64,000 nt of DNA, taken from positions 744,001-808,000 of the forward strand of contig NZ_FMCR01000001.1 of NCBI RefSeq assembly GCF_900091575.1, written 5' to 3'. The stretch comes from Micromonospora saelicesensis. GTDB taxonomy: Bacteria; Actinomycetota; Actinomycetes; Mycobacteriales; Micromonosporaceae. The notes under the pieces are model-generated. The model did not search any database. It was given only the letters and a program-made list of their open reading frames with translations, and was not told where the DNA came from. Every line of letters begins with the position of its first letter. Position 1 is the first letter of the stretch. Of the stretch, positions 55,029 to 63,423 are shown one piece after another. The translations under genes were made by a program, and so were the position numbers.

Positions 55029-56653
55029 CGTGTCTCCCGCAGGTAGTTCGGGCCGGTACGCAGGTAGTACTTGTTGATGTCGGCGCAGCCCAGCCGCTGT
55101 TTGGGCAGCAGGGTGCCGGCGGTGAGCATCGCCTTGATGGGCAACCGGGTGGCGTGCAGGACCCACTCGGTGAAGGTCCGCGCCGCCGGTCCGTCGCCCC
55201 ACCGGTCGCGGGCGGCGGCGAGCCGGGGCACCAGCGCCTCGGCGGGTGTCGGCACGGGCAGACCTCGGGCTGCCAGGGCGACCAGGGGCGCGGCGGCGGC
55301 CAGGTGCAGGGTGATGGTGATGAACACGTCTGCCAACTCGTGCGGGTCGCGCGCCCACATCCGGTCGTCGTGCACTGTGAGCCCGTTCGGGCCGTCGTGT
55401 CGCCTGTCGAGCCGGGCGCCGTCGTTGTCCTTGTAGAGCAGGCCGACAGTGCCGTCCGGGTGCATCAGCAGGTGGATGTTCTGCGGGTGCGCCTCCAGGG
55501 CGATCCCATGGCGTAGCCAGAGGAAGACGTGCCAGTCGAGCAGCAGGTCCAGGTAGGACTCCAGCAGCGCGACGGGGTTGCGCGGGCTGATCCGTTCGAG
55601 GACCGTGCCCGCCACCGGGTCGGCGGCGGCGAGGGCCGCGACCGGCACCACCTGGACGCCGGCCAGGTCGCGCGGAAATCGGCGCAGCAGGAAACCGCGC
55701 CGCTCGTCGCCGTCGACGTGCGCCCAGGTGCTCTCGTCGGTGTGCCGGATCCGACCGGCGAAGCCGGGTTCGGCGGCGGCGATCCGGTCGAGCAGCGCGG
55801 CGACGGCCGCGCCGTCAGCGAGCGAGCCCGGTTGCAGCGTGCGGCGGTTGCGCGCGCCGAGACTCGCGGTCGGCAGCGGCAGTTTGAGATGCAGGTACGG
55901 GTCGTGGTCGAGCGCCACCGTCCGCATGGAGAGGGTGGGGCGCACCAGGGTCACCGGCAGGTCGACCACCGGGAGCGCGTCGCGGGCCACTGTGATCGGA
56001 TGCGCTGGCAGCAGCAGCTGATCCGGTCGCGGTGCGCGCGGCCACCACGCAGGCAGCTCGCCCGCGAGTCGGACGTCGTCGGCCGGGGCGGCGTACCAGC
56101 GCAGTGCGAAACGTGGGGCGTGCTCCGGGGCGTACCGGAGCAGTTCGTCGTCGCGCAGACCGTGCCGGCACCGGTCGGTGGGGTAGACGGGGTGGCCGTG
56201 GTGGGCGGCGAGCACGTCGTCCAGGAGCGCCGCCGGCAGGCCGGTCGGGGCGAGCGCGCGTTCGGCCGCCACCTCGGTGAGCACCCGTGCCCGGTTACGG
56301 GCGGCGAGCTGCCGGGCCCGCAGGTCGGCGTGGCACTCGACGCCGAAGTCCCGCCAGCCGGCCTCGGCCTCGACGTTGTCGTGCGGGGCGAGCAGCGTCA
56401 ACAGTCCGTCCAGCGTCTCCGTACGCCGCACGTCGCCGGCGCGGGTCACCAGCAGCACCATCGGCGCGGCGCTGCGCAGGGCCTGCTGGAACCCGTCCGC
56501 CCGGACCGGTATGCGCAGCAGGCCAGCGGGGTGCGGCACCTGCCACCAGTCGGGTCCGTCCGGTCGGCCGGCGCTGAGCAGACCGAGGTGATCCTCGCGC
56601 AGCAGAGCGTCGAGCACCCGGGCGAAGACCTCCCGCTCGCAGTCGTCGCTCAC
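55025..56653 (-). CDS. NRPS-independent siderophore synthetase, IucA/IucC family (first)
   Basis: A 542-aa NIS synthetase that starts at a GTG overlapping the ATP-grasp stop. Family landmarks are LLLPAHPITVARDALP, VRPTLSMRTVAL, LKLPLPTASLGARNRRTL, LEAHPQNIHLLMHPDG and LYKDNDGARLD. The ATP-binding loop is GHPVYPTDRCRHG, where the usual Lys of HPxHPxxKxRxG is Arg and the second His is Tyr. Such changes occur between NIS subtypes, so it may use a different acyl substrate than the downstream enzyme; loss of activity seems less likely as the rest is conserved. Confidence 0.9.
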   Translation of the reverse strand: MSDDCEREVFARVLDALLREDHLGLLSAGRPDGPDWWQVPHPAGLLRIPVRADGFQQALRSAAPMVLLVTRAGDVRRTETLDGLLTLLAPHDNVEAEAGWRDFGVECHADLRARQLAARNRARVLTEVAAERALAPTGLPAALLDDVLAAHHGHPVYPTDRCRHGLRDDELLRYAPEHAPRFALRWYAAPADDVRLAGELPAWWPRAPRPDQLLLPAHPITVARDALPVVDLPVTLVRPTLSMRTVALDHDPYLHLKLPLPTASLGARNRRTLQPGSLADGAAVAALLDRIAAAEPGFAGRIRHTDESTWAHVDGDERRGFLLRRFPRDLAGVQVVPVAALAAADPVAGTVLERISPRNPVALLESYLDLLLDWHVFLWLRHGIALEAHPQNIHLLMHPDGTVGLLYKDNDGARLDRRHDGPNGLTVHDDRMWARDPHELADVFITITLHLAAAAPLVALAARGLPVPTPAEALVPRLAAARDRWGDGPAARTFTEWVLHATRLPIKAMLTAGTLLPKQRLGCADINKYYLRTGPNYLRETR

Positions 56654-57819
56654 TCGACGATGGTCCACTGGAGGCCGCTGCGGAGGGCGGCCAGCGACTG
56701 CCGGACGGTGCCCTCGTCGGGGCCGATCCCGTGCAACACGGCGAGGTAGTCGCGGTTCGTGCCGGTGTGCTCGGCAGTGCGGCCCACCTCGCGCAGCGGA
56801 CGGCAGCCCAGCCGGACGTCGCCGTGGACGGTGTCGAGGGGGCCCGGTGCGGCGACGAGACGGCCGGACCGGTCCGCGCAGACGTACTCGACCTGGGCGT
56901 AACGGTCGACGGTGTCGGGCAGGCCGAGGGCGGACAGCGGCTCGCCGAGGTGCAACCGGATGACGTACTCGAACAGGGGCACACCGAGGAGTTCGGCGAG
57001 GATCAGGTCCATCCGGTCGCCGATGAGTCGGTAGTTCACCTCGATCAGCCGGACCCGGCCGTCGGAGACGACGTACTCGGTGTGGCAGGCGCCGAAGCCG
57101 ACCCCGAGGGCGTCGAGCCGCGGCCACAGTTGGGTGCGCGCCTGCTCCGCCGGGGGCGACCAGGCGAGGCTTTCCTCGGTGAAGGTCGGCGGCGGACCGA
57201 GGCCGGTGCGCCACCCGCCGAGGGAGGCCAACTCGGTGCCGTCGCCGAGGGTCTCGAAGGTCCGCAGCTCGCCGGCGAGGTACTCCTCGACCACCAGTGC
57301 CACGTCCGGCCGCCGACCACGGATCTCGGCGACCCGGGCGACAAGCTCGGCGTGGTCGGCCACCAGGTACGCGTCCTCACTGGCCACCCCCTCGCGAGGT
57401 TTGACCACCGCCGGGAACATCCCGGTCGGCACGTCCGGCATTGCGCCGGGGTCGACGGTGACGGTGCGTACCAGATCGAGGCCCGCAGCGGCGATCGCCC
57501 GGCGGGCCGCGGCCTTGTCCTTGCAGAGACGGGCGGCGTCCGGGTCCTTGCCGGGCAGGCCGAGCTTTCGGGCGGCGATCGCGGTGGCCTCCTGGAGATG
57601 GTCGCTGTTGGACAGTAGCGCCACCGCTCGGGCGGGTGCCGCCGCCGCGACCACCGCGGCCGGGTCGCGGACCGCACAGCGCGCCACCGGCACGTCCGCC
57701 GGCCATTCGGCCGGCCGGTCGGTCAGCACGGTCGCCGACAGCCCGAGCGACGCCGCCGCCGGGAGGAACCCGTCCAGGACGGCGTCGGTGGGGTTGAGCG
57801 CGGTCAGGTAGAGCCGCAT
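56650..57819 (-). CDS. ATP-grasp ligase of the siderophore locus
   Basis: A 389-aa ATP-grasp enzyme. The N-terminal Rossmann-like part (MRLYLTALNPTDAVLDGFLPAAASLG) leads to the ATP-binding region RLCKDKAAARRAIAAAGLDLVRTV, FPAVVKPREGVASEDAYLV and the metal site RLIEVNYRLIGDRMDLIL. Family members ligate an amino acid carboxylate to an amine. Neither the staphyloferrin nor the aerobactin pathway uses such an enzyme, so it points to an unusual building block. The ATG at 57819 has GGAGG just upstream; a GTG at 57840 is possible. The iron box at 57851 lies directly before it. Confidence 0.85.
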   Translation of the reverse strand: MRLYLTALNPTDAVLDGFLPAAASLGLSATVLTDRPAEWPADVPVARCAVRDPAAVVAAAAPARAVALLSNSDHLQEATAIAARKLGLPGKDPDAARLCKDKAAARRAIAAAGLDLVRTVTVDPGAMPDVPTGMFPAVVKPREGVASEDAYLVADHAELVARVAEIRGRRPDVALVVEEYLAGELRTFETLGDGTELASLGGWRTGLGPPPTFTEESLAWSPPAEQARTQLWPRLDALGVGFGACHTEYVVSDGRVRLIEVNYRLIGDRMDLILAELLGVPLFEYVIRLHLGEPLSALGLPDTVDRYAQVEYVCADRSGRLVAAPGPLDTVHGDVRLGCRPLREVGRTAEHTGTNRDYLAVLHGIGPDEGTVRQSLAALRSGLQWTIVE

Positions 57820-57850
57820 ACCGCCTCCGTCGACTACCACGATGTGACTA

Positions 57851-57869
57851 TTAGGGTAGCCTACCCTTA
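57851..57869 (-). promoter_or_regulatory. IdeR/DmdR iron box before the ATP-grasp gene
   Basis: TTAGGGTAGCCTACCCTTA matches the iron-box consensus TTAGGTTAGGCTAACCTAA at most positions and is a near-perfect 9-1-9 palindrome. It predicts repression of the biosynthetic genes when iron is sufficient. Confidence 0.9.
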
Positions 57870-59369
57870 TTAGGCGGTTTTGGTGCGATCTGCCCGGTGC
57901 AGCAACAGGGCGGCAACCAGGCCACCGATCAACACCGCAGCCGCACCCACCAACTGCCCCGTCTCCAGCGCCGAGGCGAAGGCGACAGTCACCGACTCCC
58001 GTTCGGCCCCTTCACCGGCGGCGGCGAGAGCCGCGGGGAACGACCCGGCACCGGCCAGGGCCGCCGGCAGCAGCGCCGCGAACCGGGCGTTCAGCACGGC
58101 ACCCAGCACCGCGATGCCGAGGCTGCTGCCGACCTCGGTCATGGTGCCGTCGACACCCGCGCCCGCGCCGGCCTTCGCCGCCGGGATCGCGCTCATCACC
58201 GCCTCGACGATGGCCGGATTGGCCAACGCGCAACCGACACCCATGACGAGCAACCCGACCAGCAGCACCCCGTACCCGTCGGACGGGAAGAGGGTGACCA
58301 GCGCGAGTCCGGCCGCGAGCAGCGTCATGCCCACGGCGATGGCGACCGCCAGGCCGAGCCGACGGATCACGTTCGCGACGACGCCGCTGACGTTGAGCAG
58401 CACGATGGACAGCGCGAAGGGCGCCATCCGCAGACCGGCCTCCCAGGCGGGATAACCCCGGACGAACTGGAGGTGCTGGGTGAGCAGGAACAGCGCGCCG
58501 GTGGCGCCGAACGTGATCAGCACGACGCCGGAGATCGCACCGACGAAGCGCCGGTCGCGGAAGAAGCGCATGTCCAGCATCGGGTGCGCGATCCGTCGCT
58601 CCCACCGCACGAAGATCCCGAGCAGGAGTACGCCGACAACCGCCGCGCCGATCACCTCGGTCGACGCCCACCCGCGCTCCGGCCCGGAGATGATCGCCCA
58701 GACGACCGCGGTCAGGCCGGCGGTGGAGAGCACGGCGCCGAGCACGTCGAGTCGGCCGCCGGCCGGCCCGCGGGACTCGGGGACCAGCGCGCGACCGACG
58801 AGCAGGCAGACCAGCACGATCGGCACGTTCATCAGGAAGATCGCGCCCCACGGCAGATGCGCGAGGATCGTGCCGCCGATCGGTGGCCCGATGGCGAAGC
58901 CCAACGCGCTGGTGGCGGCCCAGATGCCGATCGCCCGGGACCGCTCGGCGGCGTCGAAGACCTGCATCGCCACCGCGAGCGTCGCGGTGACCAGCAACGC
59001 GCCGCCGACGCCCATCCCGGCCCGCGCGGCGATCAGCTGCCCGCTGGTGCTGGCCAGACCGGCGGCCAGCGAGCCGACCCCGAACAGGACCAGGCCGGCG
59101 AGCAGCATCCGACGGCGGCCGTACCGGTCGGCGGCGCTACCGGCGGTGAGCAGCAACCCGGACAGCACCAACGCGTACGCGTTGATCATCCACTGCACCT
59201 CGGCGGTGCTGGCACCCAACTCGGTGGTGAGCACCGGCACCGCCACGGTCAGCACCGTGTTGTCCAACACCACGACCAGTTGCGCGACACACAGCACGGC
59301 CAGGATGAGCCATCGCTGTGGCAGTCGTGCCGATGTCGCGGTGTCGGCGGCCGGCTGGACGGTGGTCAC
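57870..59369 (-). CDS. MFS transporter, DHA2 family, of the siderophore locus
   Basis: A 499-aa exporter with about 14 predicted helices. It begins RWLILAVLCVAQLVVVLDNTVLTVAVPVL, with motif A LLTAGSAADRYGRRRMLLAG and motif C-like LGFAIGPPIGGTIL. The GTG start overlaps the stop of the upstream MFS gene by 4 bases. Located in an iron-controlled siderophore operon, it probably exports the ferric-iron chelator. It is distinct from the DHA2 pump of the polyketide cluster. Confidence 0.9.
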   Translation of the reverse strand: MTTVQPAADTATSARLPQRWLILAVLCVAQLVVVLDNTVLTVAVPVLTTELGASTAEVQWMINAYALVLSGLLLTAGSAADRYGRRRMLLAGLVLFGVGSLAAGLASTSGQLIAARAGMGVGGALLVTATLAVAMQVFDAAERSRAIGIWAATSALGFAIGPPIGGTILAHLPWGAIFLMNVPIVLVCLLVGRALVPESRGPAGGRLDVLGAVLSTAGLTAVVWAIISGPERGWASTEVIGAAVVGVLLLGIFVRWERRIAHPMLDMRFFRDRRFVGAISGVVLITFGATGALFLLTQHLQFVRGYPAWEAGLRMAPFALSIVLLNVSGVVANVIRRLGLAVAIAVGMTLLAAGLALVTLFPSDGYGVLLVGLLVMGVGCALANPAIVEAVMSAIPAAKAGAGAGVDGTMTEVGSSLGIAVLGAVLNARFAALLPAALAGAGSFPAALAAAGEGAERESVTVAFASALETGQLVGAAAVLIGGLVAALLLHRADRTKTA

Positions 59370-60636
59370 GCCACCGCCTTGACGCCGTCCACTGCGGACT
59401 GCTCGGTGGGCTGCTCGGCGGTCGGGCCGACGGCGGGGCCGGGCCGGTGCGGGAATCGCCGCTGGTGGGAGAGGCCGAGGACGACCCCGGCGGCCACCAG
59501 CACGATGGCCGCGACCGCTACCGCCGGATAGCCGACCCGGTCGGCCGCCGCGAGACCGATGGACGCCGCCACGAACGAGCAGACCAGGCCGAACGACGAC
59601 AGCACTGTGAAGTCGGTGCCGCCGGTGTCGGGCCGGGAGTAGTCCATGTTGACCGTGTAGAGCACGACGTTGGCGATGGTGTAGGCCACCATGAAGCAGC
59701 AGAGCGCGGCGACCGTCCCGCCCAGCGGAGCGCGGCCGTTCATCAGCGGCAGCAGCAGCAACGTCGACACAGTGAGCGCCACGCCGCCGACCACGAGACG
59801 CCACCGCGCCCGAACCGCCCGATCCCGAGCCCCGCCACCAGGCCCGCCACGATGGCCGGGGCGCTGGTCACCACGCCGGTGACGACGCCGATCCGACCCA
59901 ACGACCACCCGGCGTCGACCAGCGCCGGGGTGACCAGGGCGTACGCCATGCCCGCGCCGACGTAGACCAGCGGCACCACACCGAAGGTCCACCACCGGCA
60001 GCCCGGCTGGCCGAACACCGACAGCAACGCCCGGTAGGCGGCGCCGACCCGTTCCACCCGATCGGTACGGGGAGGCTCCCGGAATCGCCACACCACCAGC
60101 AGGCCGGCCGCCGTCATCGCGGCCAGCAGGCCGATCGCCGGCACCCAGCCGAACTGGTCGTAGACCAGGACGCAGGCTCCACCACCGAGCAGGTTGCCGA
60201 GGTAGCTCGCGGCGACCTGGATGCCGTTGCCGGTGCCCCGGGCCGAGTCGGCCAGCATCCGGACCGCGACGGCGTCCACGGCGATGTCCTGGGTGGCCGA
60301 GAAGAACACGTACGCGGCGCAGATCGCGATGATCGGGCCGAGTGCGTCGGCCGGGCTGGCGAACGGCAGCAGCGCCAGCAGAGCGAGCACCAGTGCGGTC
60401 TGGAGCACGAGCAGCCAGGACCGGTAGTGGCCGCGGTGCCGTGAGCCGTACCGGTCGAGGATCGGCGCCCAGAGGAACTTGATGGGCCAGATCAGGCCGA
60501 CGATCTGCAACAGCGCCAGCGTGTCCAGCGACGTGCCGCCGTCGCGCAGGATGGCGGTGAGCCCGACGGTGATGAAGCCGACGCCGAGGTACTGGGTGAC
60601 GTACAGCGCGGTCAGGGTGCCGAGCCGGCCCTTCAT
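59366..60636 (-). pseudogene. MFS transporter with a frameshift near 59806-59812
   Basis: The two parts of one 12-helix MFS protein lie in different frames. Residues 1-about 275 (from MKGRLGTLTALYVTQYLGVG to AGLVAGLGIGRFG) read from the ATG at 60636, whereas the rest (from ARWRLVVGGVALTVSTLLLLPL to the stop at 59366) needs a shift of one base. The whole span is 1271 bases, one short of a multiple of three. A single missing base in the GC-rich stretch at about 59806-59812 explains it; sequencing error, true mutation or programmed shifting are all possible. The intact protein would be about 423 aa, an AmpG/enterobactin-exporter-like siderophore transporter. Confidence 0.8.
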
Positions 60637-61343
60637 GCCGCTTTCCAGTAGCCGAGGGAGGTCAACCGCTCCTTGTCGACGCCCAGCGTCTTGCGGAGGT
60701 GCCGGGTGATGCCCCGGGTGGTGGCCGCCTCGCAGGCCACCCAGTAGTGGCCCGCGCCGCTGGTCGGCACTGCCGCGCAGACCGTGTCGACGAGGTGCTG
60801 ACCCTCGTCGCGCCGTGGCACCCAGGTGACGTCGTGGTGCGCCCGGGCCCGCAGAGCGAGCGCCTTCTCGCCCTCGTGGGCGTACTCCAGCCAGACCGTC
60901 GCCGGGATGTCCGCACCGGCGTCGAGCAGGCTGTTCACCGCGGGCAGCGAGGCCGCGTCGCCGACCAGGTAGAGGTGCTCGGGCGCGGGGTCGGGCAGCT
61001 CGAACGCGCTGCCCTGCACTGTCGCGCTGATGGTGTCGCCGACCTTGGCCGTGGTGGCCCAGCGGGCCGCACACCCGTCGTGGATGGCGAATTCGAGGGT
61101 GAATCGGCCGGTGGTCGGGTCGGGGTCCACCAGCGTGTACGCGCGCTGGTGGGCCCGGCCGTCGTTGTCGAACCACAGCCGGATCCACATCGTGGGGTGC
61201 ACCCCGCACGTCTCCAGCAGGCCGCCCCCGTCCAGGAGGAGCCGCTGGTAGTGCCCGTCGATCGACTCGGTGCTCAGGACGGTCAACTGAAAGTCCCGCC
61301 CTCCCATGGCCTTGAGGACCAGGGCCTCCCAGTTCCGTTTCAC
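60633..61343 (-). CDS. Siderophore-interacting protein (FAD-dependent ferric reductase)
   Basis: A 236-aa SIP-family flavoprotein. It begins LVLKAMGGRDFQLTVLSTESIDGHYQRLLL. The FAD site is RAYTLVDPDPTTGRFTLEFAIHDG, and the NAD(P)H-binding part has LYLVGDAASLPAVNSLL and WVACEAATTRGITRHLRKTLG. It reduces ferric siderophore in the cytosol to release iron. The GTG at 61343 with GGAGGGG upstream is the first gene after the iron box; it overlaps the MFS gene by 4 bases. Confidence 0.93.
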   Translation of the reverse strand: MKRNWEALVLKAMGGRDFQLTVLSTESIDGHYQRLLLDGGGLLETCGVHPTMWIRLWFDNDGRAHQRAYTLVDPDPTTGRFTLEFAIHDGCAARWATTAKVGDTISATVQGSAFELPDPAPEHLYLVGDAASLPAVNSLLDAGADIPATVWLEYAHEGEKALALRARAHHDVTWVPRRDEGQHLVDTVCAAVPTSGAGHYWVACEAATTRGITRHLRKTLGVDKERLTSLGYWKAA

Positions 61344-61371
61344 GCACCCCTCCAGGTAAGGTCATCCTTGG

Positions 61372-61390
61372 TTAGGGGAGGTTAACCTAA
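61372..61390. promoter_or_regulatory. IdeR/DmdR iron box in the SIP/GNAT divergent region
   Basis: TTAGGGGAGGTTAACCTAA agrees with the consensus TTAGGTTAGGCTAACCTAA except at a few positions. It lies between the SIP operon and the rightward acetyltransferase, so it could control both. Confidence 0.9.
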
Positions 61391-61424
61391 GTTGCGCCCC
61401 GGATGGAACAGAGGACAGCGCCCG

Positions 61425-61985
61425 ATGACGTACCAGGAGAAGATCGACGGTCTCGGCGAGCTGTCGTTGGTGACCGTCGACCCGGACCGGGACGCCGCGC
61501 TCCTGCACGGTTGGGTGACCCTGCCCCGCAACTCCTTCTGGGGCATGGGTTCGCACACCCTCGAAGAGGTCCGCGAGATCTACGCCTTTGTGGACAGTCT
61601 GCCCACGCACCACGCGTACCTGATCATGGTCGACGGGGAGCCGGTCGGCCTCTTCCAGAGCTATCAGCCCGAGGCGGACCCGGTCGGCGAGCGCTACCCC
61701 GTCCAGCCCGGTGACGTGGGGATGCACCTGCTGCTCAGCCCCGACCGACGCCTCGCCCGCAGCCTCACCAACGCGGCCGGCCCGGCCGTCGCCCGCTTCC
61801 TGTTCCGCGACCCGACCGCACAGCGGATCGTGGTGGAGCCGGACGTCCGCAACCACCTCGCCCTACGCCGACTGGAGATCGAGGGCTTCACCTTCGACTC
61901 CGAGATCGAGATGCCGGACAAGCGGGCCCAGCTCGCGTTCCTGACCCGCGCCCGGTTCGCCGAGAGGCACCCGACGCCGGCCTGA
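61425..61985 (+). CDS. GNAT acyltransferase, IucB/MbtK-like siderophore type
   Basis: A 186-aa acetyltransferase of the RimJ/AlcB/IucB group. Typical elements are LLHGWVTLPRNSFWGMG, YLIMVDGEPVGLFQSYQPEADPVG, DVGMHLLLSPDRRLARSLTNA, RIVVEPDVRNHLALRRLEIEGF and the final RAQLAFLTRARF. In aerobactin synthesis IucB acetylates N6-hydroxylysine. No lysine/ornithine N-monooxygenase is found in this window, so the acceptor may be another amine or the hydroxylase may be elsewhere. It is divergent from the siderophore operon and shares its iron box. Confidence 0.88.
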   Translation: MTYQEKIDGLGELSLVTVDPDRDAALLHGWVTLPRNSFWGMGSHTLEEVREIYAFVDSLPTHHAYLIMVDGEPVGLFQSYQPEADPVGERYPVQPGDVGMHLLLSPDRRLARSLTNAAGPAVARFLFRDPTAQRIVVEPDVRNHLALRRLEIEGFTFDSEIEMPDKRAQLAFLTRARFAERHPTPA

Positions 61986-62024
61986 TCACCAGCTCGCCGG
62001 CGACCGTCAGCTGTTCGGCGGCCG

Positions 62025-62723
62025 TCAGCCGTTGGCGTTCCAGAAGCCGACGAGGGTCGCGGTCCACCAGGCGAGCTGCGAGATCGTGGCGGCGGCGGCA
62101 CCGGGCAGCAGGGCGGACCAGGGCGGGCGGCCCTGCACGGCCACGAGTCGATCCCGGACCCGGCCGAGGAACAGCCCGTTGACGCCGACCACCAGCACCG
62201 CGAGCAACTTGACCCAGACCAGCCCGGACGACGTGTCCGGGCCGAGAGCGGCCCCACTGGCGAGCAGACCCACCAGACCCAGCCAGATGAGCAGGTGCGC
62301 GCCGCGGGCGGCGGTCAGCACGGTGCCGAGCGGTTCCCGGCGCAGCAGCCAGCGGAGGCTGAACCAGTCCACCGTCAGCACCGCACCGAAGCCCACCACG
62401 AGGCAGGTCAGGTGGCAGAAGAGGGCGACCATCCGCGCACCCGGAGACAGGGTGACGTGCGGCGCGACCAGGATCGCGAGCAGCCATCCGAGACTGACCG
62501 TCAGAACGGAGGCGACGATGGCGGCCCGGCCGGCGGCGCGACGGTGGCCACCGCGCCAACCTGCCGCCGGCACCGGAGCGACCGCCTCGGGCGGTGACCC
62601 GCTGCGGGCCCGGTGCGTCGCGCGCCGCACCGGGCGGACGGCGTCCGTCGGGACGGCACGGTGAGCGGGACGGGACGCCCGGAACGGAGGGAGTACGTCG
62701 GCGTGCAGGTCAGACGTCCGCAT
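62025..62723 (-). CDS. Multi-pass membrane protein of unknown function
   Basis: A 232-aa protein. About 65 N-terminal residues are basic and Pro/Arg-rich and may not be translated if a later start is used. After that about five transmembrane helices are visible (IVASVLTVSLGWLLAILVA, MVALFCHLTCLVVGFGAVLTV, LIWLGLVGLLASGAAL, WVKLLAVLVVGVNGLFLG, ISQLAWWTATLVGFW). The arrangement resembles CopD-like or cytochrome b561-like membrane proteins, but no paired haem ligands are clear. The following gene is 25 bases further along on the opposite side, reading the same direction. Confidence 0.7.
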   Translation of the reverse strand: MRTSDLHADVLPPFRASRPAHRAVPTDAVRPVRRATHRARSGSPPEAVAPVPAAGWRGGHRRAAGRAAIVASVLTVSLGWLLAILVAPHVTLSPGARMVALFCHLTCLVVGFGAVLTVDWFSLRWLLRREPLGTVLTAARGAHLLIWLGLVGLLASGAALGPDTSSGLVWVKLLAVLVVGVNGLFLGRVRDRLVAVQGRPPWSALLPGAAAATISQLAWWTATLVGFWNANG

Positions 62724-62747
62724 CGCCCGGTCCTCTGGGCCGCATGC

Positions 62748-63410
62748 TCAGCCGCCCGGTGCGGCGATGGGCGCGTCGGGCCGGTTGTCCAGCGTGTTCA
62801 GCTCGGCGGCCCGAGCCTGCCGGATCCGGCCGGCGAGCGCCTTCAGCTCCGGGCTTCCCCCGGCGGTCTGCTCGCCCCGGCACAGCACAACGGTCTGCGC
62901 GAGGTGCGCCCGGATCAGGCCAGCCGCCCGGGAGGACACCTCCGCGTCGGACGCGGCACGCAGCTCGGCGAGGCTGGCCTCGGTGACCATGCCGGGCATC
63001 TGATGCCCCTCGTGGATGTTCAGCTCTGGCACGTTGCCCGCGGCCAGGAGCCCACGCAGGTCCCGCAACTCCGCCTGATGGGCCTTCCGGACCTCGCCGA
63101 GGAGGGCTCGCAGCGACGGATCCACCGGGCGGGTGTCGAGCTGGTCGATCAGCGCGAGCGCGCCCTCGTACATCGGGATCAGCAGTTGGATGAAGGCGTC
63201 GTCGGTGCCGTTGAGCACCACCGGCGCGGTCGGCACCGCAGCGGCCGGCGACGCTGTTGCCGACGACGCTGCCGGTTCCTGGTTGGTGCGGCCCCAACCC
63301 TGGGTGAACCCGACGGCCACCGCCGTTGCGACCAGTGTCGCGACGACGCCGACCAGCCGCCCGGCCCGTACGCGAAGCCCTCGGCGCTCCACCATGATCT
63401 GCTCGTCCAT
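62748..63410 (-). CDS. DUF305-like protein with N-terminal membrane anchor
   Basis: A 220-aa protein with one N-terminal hydrophobic segment (LVGVVATLVATAVAVGFTQGWG), an Ala/Ser/Pro linker and a helical ferritin-like domain of about 145 residues. Characteristic of DUF305 are DDAFIQLLIPMYEGAL, IHEGHQMPGMVTEASLAELRAASD and IRAHLAQTVVLCRG. The His/Met-rich parts of this family have been linked to copper handling, but its function is not settled. It is 13 bases before the hydrolase gene on the same strand. Confidence 0.82.
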   Translation of the reverse strand: MDEQIMVERRGLRVRAGRLVGVVATLVATAVAVGFTQGWGRTNQEPAASSATASPAAAVPTAPVVLNGTDDAFIQLLIPMYEGALALIDQLDTRPVDPSLRALLGEVRKAHQAELRDLRGLLAAGNVPELNIHEGHQMPGMVTEASLAELRAASDAEVSSRAAGLIRAHLAQTVVLCRGEQTAGGSPELKALAGRIRQARAAELNTLDNRPDAPIAAPGG

Positions 63411-63423
63411 CCGATCGCCCCGC

